Source: Saprospiraceae bacterium (GTDB lineage: Bacteria > Bacteroidota > Bacteroidia > Chitinophagales > Saprospiraceae). Taken from it: a stretch of DNA of 33,880 nt. A model generated the notes under the pieces. It was not told where the DNA came from. It saw only the letters and a program-made list of their open reading frames with translations, and searched no databases. Both the position numbers and the translations under genes were made by a program. The stretch covers positions 1 to 33,880 of the forward strand of contig JAIYCH010000024.1 of assembly GCA_027488135.1 (NCBI GenBank), given 5' to 3'. How positions within the stretch are numbered: the first letter of the stretch is position 1; every line of letters starts with the position of its first letter. Below are positions 17,330 through 26,168 of this stretch, in pieces.

Positions 17330-18567
17330 ATTATAAGTTACAATTTTCTTCAAATATCCTCAATGGCGAAGTAACGCTGGCAGGTTCAAAAAGCATTAGT
17401 AATCGAGTGCTTATCATACAGGCTCTATGTAACACAGATTTTAATATCAATGCATTAGCTAATGCAAATGACACAGAATTACTGGCTAATTTGTTACAAA
17501 GTAACGATGAGGTTTTAGATGCCGGTCCAGCGGGAACAACCTTTAGATTCATGACGGCTTACCTTACTTTATTTGGCGGAAATAGAATATTAACAGGCTC
17601 TGAAAGAATGAAACAAAGACCCATCAAAGTTCTTGTAGATGCCTGTCGAAAATTGGGGGCAACTATCCATTATTTAGAAAACGAAGGGTTTCCACCCCTG
17701 AACATTGTTTCTGGGACTATTACAGGTGGTAAACAACTAGCCATCCCTGCCAACACCAGCAGCCAATATATTTCCGCCCTCTTATTAATTGCTCCTATTC
17801 TTCCCGGTGGTCTTTCTTTGGAGCTCACTGGTAAAATTGTTTCAAGGCCCTATATAGAAATGACTTTGGGTCTCATGCAGTATTTTGGCGTTTCTCATAA
17901 ATGGGAAAATCAAGTCATTGTTATCGATGAACAAGCTTATCAGGCTAAACCCTTTATTGTGGAGGCTGATTGGTCAGCCGCGTCCTATTATTATTCGCTC
18001 GCTGCACTAAGTGAGCAAGCTGATATTTGCTTGAATGGCTTATTTGAAAATAGTCTTCAAGGGGATTCCGCTCTAATAACTATTTTTGAATCCTTCGGCG
18101 TTAAAACTCATTTTACTGAGCGTGGAATTCGGCTTATAAAAGATCAAGCCGTTATACCCGACACCTTCCATTATGATTTTATTTTATGCCCTGACTTAGC
18201 ACAAACCCTCGCTGTAGTGTGCGCCGCATTGGGTACAAAAGGATATTTTAGTGGGCTTGAAACACTAAGAATTAAAGAAACTGATCGAATTCAAGCGCTG
18301 GAAAATGAAATTAGTAAAGGGGGTTGTCATATTTCCCTTTTTTCAACTGATGCCATCACTGGCAAAGAAGTTTTTGAAGTTTCCGGCAAATTTGAATCCT
18401 CAGATTTACCTATTTTCAAAACCTATGAAGACCACAGGATGGCTATGGCTTTTGCCCCGTTGGCCCTTTTATTACCCATTGAAATAGAAGAACCTATGGT
18501 AGTCATTAAATCATATCCTGATTTTTGGACTGATTTTCAACATTTAGGCCTTACAATTAATGATTAG
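17326..18567 (+). CDS. aroA: 3-phosphoshikimate 1-carboxyvinyltransferase (EPSP synthase)
   Basis: Sixth step of the shikimate pathway: adds enolpyruvate from PEP to shikimate 3-phosphate. 413 residues. Binding residues of the E. coli enzyme have counterparts: GSKSISNR (Lys), DAGPAGTTFRF (in place of NAGTAMRPL, with the Arg kept), GSERMKQRPI, TSSQYISALLLIAP, CPDLAQTLAV, KETDRI, EDHRMAMAFAPLAL and VVIKSYPDFW. The PEP-site motif is the short hydrophobic Bacteroidota-like form. Coupled to the OsmC gene by an ATGA overlap; last gene of the operon. Confidence 0.95.
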   Translation: MNYKLQFSSNILNGEVTLAGSKSISNRVLIIQALCNTDFNINALANANDTELLANLLQSNDEVLDAGPAGTTFRFMTAYLTLFGGNRILTGSERMKQRPIKVLVDACRKLGATIHYLENEGFPPLNIVSGTITGGKQLAIPANTSSQYISALLLIAPILPGGLSLELTGKIVSRPYIEMTLGLMQYFGVSHKWENQVIVIDEQAYQAKPFIVEADWSAASYYYSLAALSEQADICLNGLFENSLQGDSALITIFESFGVKTHFTERGIRLIKDQAVIPDTFHYDFILCPDLAQTLAVVCAALGTKGYFSGLETLRIKETDRIQALENEISKGGCHISLFSTDAITGKEVFEVSGKFESSDLPIFKTYEDHRMAMAFAPLALLLPIEIEEPMVVIKSYPDFWTDFQHLGLTIND

Positions 18568-18746
18568 AAAACTTAATTACTGAAGTGTAGAAGCCATTTT
18601 CAGCCCATTTTTCCACTTATTAAATTATTTTCTACGCATTTGAACTAAGAGACTTCCCTTTTAGCACGAAATTTAGCAAAATAATGACCTTTGTGTGTTT
18701 TTTGCTATATAATCTTTTGTAAAGGTTCTTTATCAAGCTAGGGTTT
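18568..18746. other. Intergenic stretch without recognisable gene
   Basis: About 180 bp of AT-rich sequence between the aroA stop and the repeat locus. Only a short, probably chance, inverted repeat is visible (GTAGAA 18587-18592 / TTCTAC 18630-18635). No reading frame, terminator with a T run, or RNA gene was recognised. Confidence 0.4.
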
Positions 18747-18953
18747 AGACATGTGAACCCAAAGGGTTTTCACAATGACATATGAACCCAAAGGGTTCAG
18801 TCAAATAAAAATGACCCCAGAGGGGTCACACGTTTATAGCATTTTTGCCGCAGGGCCATCATGGGATATTAGGGGATTTTTGCCGCCAGCGGCATCATGG
18901 GGTATTAGGGAAATTGTGCCGCCAGGGGCAACATGGTCAGACTGAAACATTAA
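18747..18953 (+). repeat. Palindrome cluster followed by three 36-bp monomers
   Basis: Three 17-nt palindromes in a row at a 29-bp step: TGAACCC-AAA-GGGTTTT (18754-18770, last pairs lost), TGAACCC-AAA-GGGTTCA (18783-18799, perfect) and TGACCCC-AGA-GGGGTCA (18812-18828, perfect). These are followed by CACGTTTATAG and three monomers starting at 18847, 18882 and 18918 (steps 35 and 36), each beginning GCCG. The middle monomer contains TGCCGCCAGCGGCA, itself a 6-bp hairpin. The set ends 4 bp before the stop codon of the convergent OmpA-like gene. Same family as 842-889 and 29396-30065. Confidence 0.9.
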
Positions 18954-18956
18954 CAT

Positions 18957-20153
18957 TTAATTGTCATTGAATGAAATGATTTTCAGTTCAACCCGTTGAT
19001 TCTTCCTTCTACCTTCTACTGTTTCATTTGATGCTAAAGGAAATTTCTTACCGTACCCTTTGTACGTAAGCCTGGAGCGACTTATACTTTTGCCAACTAA
19101 ATAGTCAACCACCGCTTTTGCCCTGTCCGTTGATATTTTAATACAGTATTCATCGGTGCACAAACCATTCGAATGACCTCCAACTTCAATAGAAATATCT
19201 GGATTCTCCCTCATAAAATCTACTAAATCATTTAAAAACTGATAGGACTCTTTGGTAAAAATGGATTTATCCATTTCAAAAAATATCTTATCAATCCGCA
19301 AAGTCTGTCCTTTCTTTAAGTCTGTCCTTTTTAGATTGCTAATGGACGCATTTTCAATAACGTCTTTTGGAGCTGTAGTTACAGGAGGGCTAGGTGATGA
19401 CTCCTTAGGTTTTACGGCATTGGAATCTTTGATATCTACTCTAATTGTTTCGGCCTTAACCACCACCATTTCTGGTTTTTTTTCAGTTTGAGCCAGATTA
19501 TCCTGAGCGCCACTTTCCTTACAAACGCTAACTTTAATATCAGAAAAATTATCTACCAATAAATTTCCATTATACGGAACAAGGGTAGGCGTTTTGTAAT
19601 AAGCCTCAAGAATGAGAAACGAATAATTTTTGGAAGGTTCCAATTTAAAATTATAATCTTGCCAGCGTGTATTCGCAATTAAGGGGGATTCTGCTAATAA
19701 CTCCTTTCTTTCACAAAAAGAATTTCCACCATAAATACGAAGTTTGGCTGGGGTGGTATAGTTTGCCGTCTGATCAGAAAGTCGACTAATGGACACATAC
19801 AATTCTGAACGACAGAGCGCGATGGAAAAGGAGTAGCATTTTCCTTTTTCGAGAGGTTTAGATAATTCCTGCCCTACTGATTCCCAAGTATCATTATCTC
19901 TAACCACTAAGCCAAGATAAGTATTACCGTTTGATGCAGGCTTTGTCACGCTAAAAATACCGCTGGGTTGAATATCCGGAGCTGATTCACCTTTAAATCC
20001 ACAATCAGACCAGGCACGAGGTGCTTTAGAATGCCTGGGCATATCTTCAAAGGAAGGATTAATAAGTTGAATAACCTCGGCTGATTCCTGACCCATCAAA
20101 CCAAAGGGCGCAAATAATAAGCAGAGGCAATTAAACATCAAAAATTTAGTCAT
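18957..20153 (-). CDS. OmpA-family outer membrane / peptidoglycan-binding protein
   Basis: Exported envelope protein. 398 residues from ATG 20153 (a longer form needs TTG). Signal peptide FLMFNCLCLLFAPFGLMGQ, then a jelly-roll-like domain (~25-215: INPSFEDMPRHSKAPRAWSDCGF, YLGLVVRDNDTWESVGQEL, LLVDNFSDIKV), a Pro/Ser/Thr/Lys linker (~215-270) and a C-terminal OmpA domain (DKIFFEMDKSIFTKESYQFLNDLVDFM ... SISRSRLTYKGYGKKFPLA ... GRRKNQRVEL) that should bind peptidoglycan. The loop GHSNGLCTDEYCIKISTDRA contains a Cys pair that could form a disulphide. The jelly-roll part could bind sugar; that is inference. Confidence 0.88.
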   Translation of the reverse strand: MTKFLMFNCLCLLFAPFGLMGQESAEVIQLINPSFEDMPRHSKAPRAWSDCGFKGESAPDIQPSGIFSVTKPASNGNTYLGLVVRDNDTWESVGQELSKPLEKGKCYSFSIALCRSELYVSISRLSDQTANYTTPAKLRIYGGNSFCERKELLAESPLIANTRWQDYNFKLEPSKNYSFLILEAYYKTPTLVPYNGNLLVDNFSDIKVSVCKESGAQDNLAQTEKKPEMVVVKAETIRVDIKDSNAVKPKESSPSPPVTTAPKDVIENASISNLKRTDLKKGQTLRIDKIFFEMDKSIFTKESYQFLNDLVDFMRENPDISIEVGGHSNGLCTDEYCIKISTDRAKAVVDYLVGKSISRSRLTYKGYGKKFPLASNETVEGRRKNQRVELKIISFNDN

Positions 20154-20215
20154 TTCCTGAAATTTCAAATTAGAATGATAAGCATAAAGAGATTTAAACG
20201 TAGAGAATGGATCAA

Positions 20216-21439
20216 TTATTGGAAAGCATTGATTCCTGTGATGTCCATGCCCGTTATTAGCAAATGAATATCATGCGTTCCCTCATAAGTAATAACAGAT
20301 TCCAGATTCATAATATGACGCATGATAGAATATTCCGAAGTAATACCCATTCCACCATGAATCTGCCTTGCTTCCCTGGCAATCTCAATAGCCATATTAA
20401 CATTATTTCTTTTAGCCATTGAAATCTGGGCTGGTGAAGCCTCTCCTTTATTCGCGAGGGTTCCCAACCTCCACGCTAATAATTGTGCTTTTGTGATTTC
20501 AGTAATCATCTCTGCCAATTTCTTCTGCGTAAGTTGAAAACCTCCAATAGGTCTTCCAAATTGTTCTCTTTCTATACTATACCTCAGAGCTGAATCATAA
20601 CAATCTAAAGCGGCACCAATGGCTCCCCATGCGATACCATACCTGGCTTTCGACAGACATGAAAGAGGACCTTTTAATCCTTGAACATTAGGCAAAATAT
20701 TTGCTTTAGGAACCCTTACATTTTCAAATACTAATTCACCGGTAATGGAGGCTCTAAGCGACCATTTCCCTTTTATCTCCGGAGCTGAAAAACCAGGCAT
20801 TCCCTTTTCTACAATGACACCTTTTATTATTCCCTTTTCATCTTTTGCCCATACTACAGCTATGTCCGCAAGAGGGGAATTAGTAATCCACATCTTAGAC
20901 CCATTCAATATCACATCATCCCCATCCTCAACCATTTTGGTCAACATACCCGAAGGATTTGATCCATGATCAGGTTCAGTTAACCCAAAACAACCTATTA
21001 AATCGCCAGAACCCAATCCTGGTAAATATTTTCTTCTTTGCTCCTCCGACCCAAATTTATATATAGGGTACATTACTAAAGAACCCTGAACAGAGGCCAT
21101 AGAGCGAATACCTGAATCTCCTCTCTCGAGCTCCTGCATAATTAGTCCATAAGCTATCTCATCCATACCGCCACCACCGTATTCTGTAGGAATAGTGGGA
21201 CCAAAAGCACCTACATTCGCCAAACCTTTGAATAGATGTACCGGACATTTGGCAGCTTGAGCGTAACCTTCAATGATTGGACTCACCTCCTTTTTCACCC
21301 AATCTCTGACAGCGTCCCTAGCCATCTTATGTTCTTCATCTAATAAATCATCTATTTTATAATAATCATGTCCACCAAACAGATCTACTTTATTGGATAT
21401 AAAAAGATCTTTTTCTATGTCTGCAGTTGAAGAATTCAT
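20216..21439 (-). CDS. gcdH: Glutaryl-CoA dehydrogenase (acyl-CoA dehydrogenase family)
   Basis: FAD enzyme that oxidises and decarboxylates glutaryl-CoA to crotonyl-CoA in lysine/tryptophan breakdown. 407 residues with the full acyl-CoA dehydrogenase fold. Features that favour GCDH over other family members are RSMASVQGSLVMYPIYKFG (the Arg that contacts the glutaryl carboxylate), CFGLTEPDHGSNPSGM, SLRASITGELVFENV, CLSKARYGIAWGAIGA and the catalytic Glu in YEGTHDIHLLITG (~387). Stands alone among degradation genes, with a candidate promoter and a perfect palindrome upstream (21458-21511). Confidence 0.93.
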   Translation of the reverse strand: MNSSTADIEKDLFISNKVDLFGGHDYYKIDDLLDEEHKMARDAVRDWVKKEVSPIIEGYAQAAKCPVHLFKGLANVGAFGPTIPTEYGGGGMDEIAYGLIMQELERGDSGIRSMASVQGSLVMYPIYKFGSEEQRRKYLPGLGSGDLIGCFGLTEPDHGSNPSGMLTKMVEDGDDVILNGSKMWITNSPLADIAVVWAKDEKGIIKGVIVEKGMPGFSAPEIKGKWSLRASITGELVFENVRVPKANILPNVQGLKGPLSCLSKARYGIAWGAIGAALDCYDSALRYSIEREQFGRPIGGFQLTQKKLAEMITEITKAQLLAWRLGTLANKGEASPAQISMAKRNNVNMAIEIAREARQIHGGMGITSEYSIMRHIMNLESVITYEGTHDIHLLITGMDITGINAFQ

Positions 21440-21457
21440 TTGTAATTAATTAGACGT

Positions 21458-21465
21458 CAAAGTTA
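21458..21465 (-). promoter_or_regulatory. Candidate -7 box for gcdH
   Basis: On the minus strand this reads TAACTTTG, a match to the Bacteroidota -7 consensus TAnnTTTG, 18 bp upstream of the gcdH ATG. A TTTA about 21 bp further upstream is a weak -33 match. The leader would be only about a dozen bases. Confidence 0.4.
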
Positions 21466-21497
21466 AAACTTACTTTCCTAAAATACTTAAACATTAT

Positions 21498-21511
21498 ACG
21501 ATTATAATCGT
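21498..21511. promoter_or_regulatory. Perfect 14-bp palindrome, candidate operator
   Basis: ACGATTATAATCGT is its own reverse complement. It sits between the GNAT stop and the gcdH promoter, about 33 bp upstream of the candidate -7 box, a suitable place for a dimeric regulator of gcdH. The regulator is not identifiable from the window. Confidence 0.45.
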
Positions 21512-21522
21512 TCAAAGTCACC

Positions 21523-22092
21523 TTATTTAGAATTATTTATCCAATCCCACATGACTATATGCCATTTAACACCCTCGTATTCCAAGGTATCTATTATTTT
21601 AAAACCACATTTCACATGTGCGCGAATGGATCTCGGATTCGCTTCTGATATATCTGTTACACAATAATCATATTGATTGATTAAACATTCTTTAAAAAGA
21701 TTATACATTTTTGGTACCAAACCCTGCCCTCTAAATGGTTTGGCAACGCAAAGCTGACCAACGAGAACTACTTTTGATTCCCCTAACTTTTTTTCCTGAT
21801 AGTTCATGTCAACCAGAGCGTCAAACAAACTATCTAATAAGGAGTGCTGTCCATAAAGCGCTTTATCGGTCACCATAGCGTAACCGACCACTTTATTTTC
21901 ATGAAGAGCTATTATGGAAGGCTGTATCTCGTTCATCTTTCTTAACAACTCAATGGAATAGGACGCAGTAACAAAACCTTCCTTAACACTTTCTTCCCTG
22001 GAAATATTCACCAGGTTGTTTTCCTCCTCGAGGGCTTTAATTCCCTTAATTTCCCAGTCCTCTGATACTCTCTTTATTAATACTTTCTCCAT
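21523..22092 (-). CDS. GNAT family N-acetyltransferase
   Basis: Acetyl-CoA-dependent acyltransferase; substrate unknown. 189 residues. The acetyl-CoA site is visible as VLVGQLCVAKPFRGQGLVPKMYNLFKE (~109-135), with the pyrophosphate-binding RGQGLV, preceded by a strand-turn segment IIALHENKVVGYAMVTD and followed by SIRAHVKCGFKIIDTLEYEG, the usual C-terminal pattern. Transcribed in the same direction as gcdH with an 83-bp gap that holds the palindrome, so it is probably not in the same unit. Divergent from folB (59 bp). Confidence 0.85.
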   Translation of the reverse strand: MEKVLIKRVSEDWEIKGIKALEEENNLVNISREESVKEGFVTASYSIELLRKMNEIQPSIIALHENKVVGYAMVTDKALYGQHSLLDSLFDALVDMNYQEKKLGESKVVLVGQLCVAKPFRGQGLVPKMYNLFKECLINQYDYCVTDISEANPRSIRAHVKCGFKIIDTLEYEGVKWHIVMWDWINNSK

Positions 22093-22151
22093 TTTTGTTT
22101 TTTGTCGAAAAATACTATTAAATTAAAAAAATTATATTTACAATAAAAAGT

Positions 22152-22502
22152 ATGATTATTGCACTGGAAGGTATGCATTTTTGGGCGAAAATAGGTTATT
22201 ACGAAGAGGAACAAATTATAGGAAATGAAATTCATGTCGATGTATATGTTGATACTAAAGACATTGTGTTAAATGGTAACGACGATCTGGGCAGCACTTT
22301 AAATTATGAAACCATTTATCAACTTTGCCGATTGGAGATGAAAAAGCCGGTAAAACTTTTAGAAACTGCGGCCATTAATATTCATCGGCGTATCCACTCC
22401 CATTATCAAGATAAAGGTATTGAAGTGAAAGTTCGCATTTCAAAAATTTCCCCTCCTTTGAAGGGCCCTGTTGATCGCGCCTTCATTGAAATAAGTGGTT
22501 AA
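22152..22502 (+). CDS. folB: Dihydroneopterin aldolase
   Basis: Folate synthesis: splits 7,8-dihydroneopterin into 6-hydroxymethyl-dihydropterin and glycolaldehyde. 116 residues, the normal size. GMHFWAKIGYYEEEQIIGNEIHVDV carries the conserved Glu of the substrate pocket, DDLGSTLNYETIYQLC the Asn-Tyr pair, LLETAAINI the second Glu, and VKVRISKISPPLKGPVDRAFIEI the C-terminal strand with the catalytic Lys. It stands alone, ending 9 bp from the stop codon of the convergent M36 peptidase gene. Confidence 0.93.
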   Translation: MIIALEGMHFWAKIGYYEEEQIIGNEIHVDVYVDTKDIVLNGNDDLGSTLNYETIYQLCRLEMKKPVKLLETAAINIHRRIHSHYQDKGIEVKVRISKISPPLKGPVDRAFIEISG

Positions 22503-22511
22503 AAAATTAAA

Positions 22512-25500
22512 TTACAATTTCACCCAGCGAATTACCTTTTTAACGTTTTCCGATTTTAGTTCAATTAGATATACCCCCGGCAATAAATTTCCCGTTGATA
22601 AAGTAATTTGTTGACTGTTTCCAGGATAATCCCATTTGGTTTCCTGCATAATTTGACCTGAAATCTGTGTAATAGTACAATATACCAAGCCAGGTCTTTC
22701 ACCTTTAACATTTAAGTATATTTCATCCATCCCAGGATTAGGATAAGCGCTCACATCAAACGAGGACTCTTCCACGGCAACTAAAGAAGTTTGAATACCT
22801 GTTTGAACGAGTGCACCTCCTAGAATAGCTGTACCACAAGCAGTTGCACCGTCAAAAGCCGTGACACAAACCGTTCCATCTATCCAATTTGCATCCATAA
22901 ACTGAATATCATCAATCTTCCAGCCATCATAAACCTGTGGTTCCTCTGTACCTTCAAGTGATTGCACAAAACGCCAGCGCAAATTTAATTTTTCATTTTT
23001 AAATGGCGAGAGCTTAACAACCGTTGATTGAAATTGATTGGATTCACCCCAGAACGCTCTGGTTGTAAAACCAACTGTCCTTGGATTTAGGCGCCCGTCA
23101 TAACCCTTTCTAACAAACAAAGAATCTGGCATCGGCAACCAGGTTGTACCTTCATTTATTGAGTACTCCAAAAATCCCCCATCTTTTCCAGGATCTATTT
23201 CATATTGGTGATAAAATGTTAGCGTTGGATTGGAAGTACCCTGAATAATAGGTTGGTTTTTCAATCTTAGTTTGGCATCTGTGGCATCCTTACCATTTGA
23301 AATAGTCCAGCTAAACTGGCCGCTTACTGCATTACCTGTCTTTAATGTCCATAAATCCTTACTTCCCGTGGTAGCCTCAGTCAACCAATTTGCTTCACCA
23401 CCCTCCAGTTCATCTAAAAATAATCTTTTTGAAAACCTTGCATTATTGGTTGTCATTTTATAAAAAAGAACTAACGATTCATTTATATTTAGATCAGATG
23501 TTGAAAAAGTCAGAACATCACCTTGTAAAATAACACTTCTCCCCCCTTGAAGACTTCCAGCAATATAGGTACAACCCTGAGGAATAAAATCTTTAAATTT
23601 AAGATTATTTGCTGCTTTCAGCTGATGGTTAACCAGGGTTATTTTAACGGTAACGGTATCCCCTGGCTGAACTAATTTAGGCGAAATTTCCTTTTCAATT
23701 TTCAATGTTTTAAGACAACCTGGGAGCAAATCAAAACTTTGAGTATTATCATTTCTATTGGTTGAGGACCCTTGTTTAGCACTATGTCCAAGCCCCCTTC
23801 TGGCAAAAACCTCCCAAAGTAAACATTCATTTTCACCTTTATTATTGATGATATCAGCGGCAAAAATAGCATCTCGACCATCTAAAAATCCAGGATTACA
23901 ATTTTGCAACTTCATCCCATCCATAACTAGCTGAATGGCTTTATTATTACCTCCTTTTCCATTTACAATATCGGAGTCGAAGCCATATTTATCTGCCATT
24001 TTCCAATATAAATCCCAAAGAGTAGAAGCCCACACCTCCCCTAACGGATGTGGTGCCGTAGTTCCAATGACATCATCATAGGTTTGATTATTTATTGAAA
24101 AATCAGTGGAATAAGTTTGCCTTCTAATACCTTTTGGATTATTATCAGAATAATCCCCAATGGGAATGCCCTTTTTCCCATTATCTCCTGGTTTAGTTGC
24201 CGTGACCATTGTAAAAAAGTCGCTCCATCCTTCCCCCATTTGCTCATCATTATTAAGGCAACTTGTGTAAGATGGACCACCTGTCAGTCTGTTAGAAATA
24301 CCATGTCCGTATTCATGAGCCACGATGCCATTATCAAAATTAGCATCTCTTATGACGATATCATTGGCATTGGCTTGAAGGGTAACCCTAACAGTTTGTC
24401 CCAATTTCAACGCATTTTTTATGGCATTTCCGCTTGAAGAGGGTAACATCACCACGGGAATCTTAGGCAATGGCGCCGTACCGTCACTACCCATGGTTAT
24501 GATATCATTCGACGTATTGACTACCACAACAGCCAATGCTCCAGCCTCTTCAGCTTTAATTACCTTTTCTTTAAACTTACAGGTACCTCGATCAACAACT
24601 AATATTTTCCCTCTTATGGCCGCAGCATTAGTCAATGTTCCACAAGCCAATGCAGAGTTAACAGAGTCTTGCGCAACAATTAAAATACCCGAGATAGGAT
24701 TACTACTAATGATGGGACCGAAAGTAGCCAAACCAACATTGTAGGTGGCAGCTAAATTCGCAGGCATATTCACTGTAAGCACTTTACCCTCACCGGGCAT
24801 CCATAAATACATTTGCATTCGTCCACTGGCACCATCGGGTGGCGTTGAAAAATTGGCATTATTAAATCCACTGGCATCCTGACCTTCCGCTTTGACAGCA
24901 TCTCCTGCTTTACCTGATTTTCCGTACAAATTTTGTTGGAAATTTCCTGCCTCCTCATTAAATCCATATCTATAGGTAAAGTCATGCATGAAATTATTCA
25001 TGTAAAACAGCTGAGTCACTGCAGCATCCTGATAGTTGTCAGGTGTTTTTGTGCCATCAAATGGAAAATCAAATAGGAGACCAGAACCGCCATCAATGGT
25101 TTTCTCATCGGGATTATTATCAGCGTCTCGATCCAGATAAGCATGAACATTATTTCCTCTTGTAATAGTATATTCTGCCCCAGTTATTCCGTTAGTATCA
25201 TGCCATCCAAAAGGGGAAGCAATCATATCTGAGGGATCATTCAACAATAGACGCTGTCCTTCTAATGGAGATGACAAAAAATAAGGAAAAACGCGATAAA
25301 TACCTTTATTTAGTGAGCTAAAAGACTGATAATCATACGTATTTTCTCTATTATTTGATTTAGGCAACTTTGTAGAATGCTCCTCATGATTACAAAAAAG
25401 AGTATAATTCTCTTTCAAAAGTACTTTCCCTGTCTGAGCATCTATTTTATACACCCAATAATCTGGTGAATTAGGATGGTCCAATGGTACCTCCCATGCC

Positions 25501-26039
25501 AGTTTTAACGAACCATTTAATCCTTGAACAAAAACTAAAAAAACCGATATATCAGATTCACTCCAACTTTTTTCAGAAAATAAAAATTTTCCATCCTTGC
25601 TTGTAACTGGTGATTTTAAAGTTACGCCATTTACCAAATTTCCCGATGCAATGGCAGCAAAACGAACAGCTTCAGCAGCATTTATTCCAGGTTTACTGAA
25701 TTGGGAACCTAAAATAATTCTATCCTTAAGATGAGATAAAAACCCATTTGTGGCATAGGCTAAATTTCCATCACTTTTAAAATGAAATCCAGAAATAGCC
25801 TTATCAATAGGTATTCCATCCAGTTCTTGCTGGACATATAGATGTTCCAGGGCATTATGATCACTCGTATATTTATCTCGGATAGATAATGAACTCAAAT
25901 CATTTTCTGTTAATGGCCATTTTAAAGCTATACTTCGAACCTTCGCAAGGTAATCAACCACTTCAAATGGACTTTGGGCAAATACAATAGATCCCTTTAG
26001 CAATAGAAAAAACAACGTAAGTGATCTTAAAATTTTCAT
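22512..26039 (-). CDS. Secreted M36 (fungalysin-type) zinc metallopeptidase with T9SS sorting domain
   Basis: Large exported protease, probably surface-bound or released. 1175 residues: signal peptide (MKILRSLTLFFLLLKGSIVFAQ), a propeptide with PepSY-like features (~25-215), the M36 catalytic domain with zinc motif HEYGHG (~574) and downstream GEGWSDFF holding the third ligand Glu. A PA-type insert (~455-560, GKILVVDRGTCKFKEKVIKAEEAGALAVVVVN) interrupts it before HEYGH. After ~780 come a DUF11-like beta domain (KEISPKLVQPGDTVTVKITL), a jelly-roll-like part, and a type A C-terminal sorting domain (SAYPNPGMDEIYLNV ... LLPGVYLIELKSENVKKVIR). The last domain indicates export by the type IX system, which is confined to Bacteroidota. 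Likely role: extracellular protein degradation. Confidence 0.93.
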   Translation of the reverse strand: MKILRSLTLFFLLLKGSIVFAQSPFEVVDYLAKVRSIALKWPLTENDLSSLSIRDKYTSDHNALEHLYVQQELDGIPIDKAISGFHFKSDGNLAYATNGFLSHLKDRIILGSQFSKPGINAAEAVRFAAIASGNLVNGVTLKSPVTSKDGKFLFSEKSWSESDISVFLVFVQGLNGSLKLAWEVPLDHPNSPDYWVYKIDAQTGKVLLKENYTLFCNHEEHSTKLPKSNNRENTYDYQSFSSLNKGIYRVFPYFLSSPLEGQRLLLNDPSDMIASPFGWHDTNGITGAEYTITRGNNVHAYLDRDADNNPDEKTIDGGSGLLFDFPFDGTKTPDNYQDAAVTQLFYMNNFMHDFTYRYGFNEEAGNFQQNLYGKSGKAGDAVKAEGQDASGFNNANFSTPPDGASGRMQMYLWMPGEGKVLTVNMPANLAATYNVGLATFGPIISSNPISGILIVAQDSVNSALACGTLTNAAAIRGKILVVDRGTCKFKEKVIKAEEAGALAVVVVNTSNDIITMGSDGTAPLPKIPVVMLPSSSGNAIKNALKLGQTVRVTLQANANDIVIRDANFDNGIVAHEYGHGISNRLTGGPSYTSCLNNDEQMGEGWSDFFTMVTATKPGDNGKKGIPIGDYSDNNPKGIRRQTYSTDFSINNQTYDDVIGTTAPHPLGEVWASTLWDLYWKMADKYGFDSDIVNGKGGNNKAIQLVMDGMKLQNCNPGFLDGRDAIFAADIINNKGENECLLWEVFARRGLGHSAKQGSSTNRNDNTQSFDLLPGCLKTLKIEKEISPKLVQPGDTVTVKITLVNHQLKAANNLKFKDFIPQGCTYIAGSLQGGRSVILQGDVLTFSTSDLNINESLVLFYKMTTNNARFSKRLFLDELEGGEANWLTEATTGSKDLWTLKTGNAVSGQFSWTISNGKDATDAKLRLKNQPIIQGTSNPTLTFYHQYEIDPGKDGGFLEYSINEGTTWLPMPDSLFVRKGYDGRLNPRTVGFTTRAFWGESNQFQSTVVKLSPFKNEKLNLRWRFVQSLEGTEEPQVYDGWKIDDIQFMDANWIDGTVCVTAFDGATACGTAILGGALVQTGIQTSLVAVEESSFDVSAYPNPGMDEIYLNVKGERPGLVYCTITQISGQIMQETKWDYPGNSQQITLSTGNLLPGVYLIELKSENVKKVIRWVKL

Positions 26040-26168
26040 TATGCTTTATTTTAAAAAATATAATTTTAGCCTATTCATAAAAGTAACGTAATAATTACAA
26101 AAAGGATTTTTTTTAATTGAATTATTATTTTTTTAGTTAACTTGTTACCATACAAAATTCCTTTACTT

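Noticed and set aside
17331-18487. Small alternative frames over aroA (17331-17552 minus, 18305-18487 plus)
   Set aside because: Overlap a fully conserved EPSP synthase frame; shadows.
18587-18635. Short inverted repeat GTAGAA/TTCTAC as an aroA terminator
   Set aside because: Only 6 bp with a 37-nt loop and no T run; expected by chance in AT-rich sequence.
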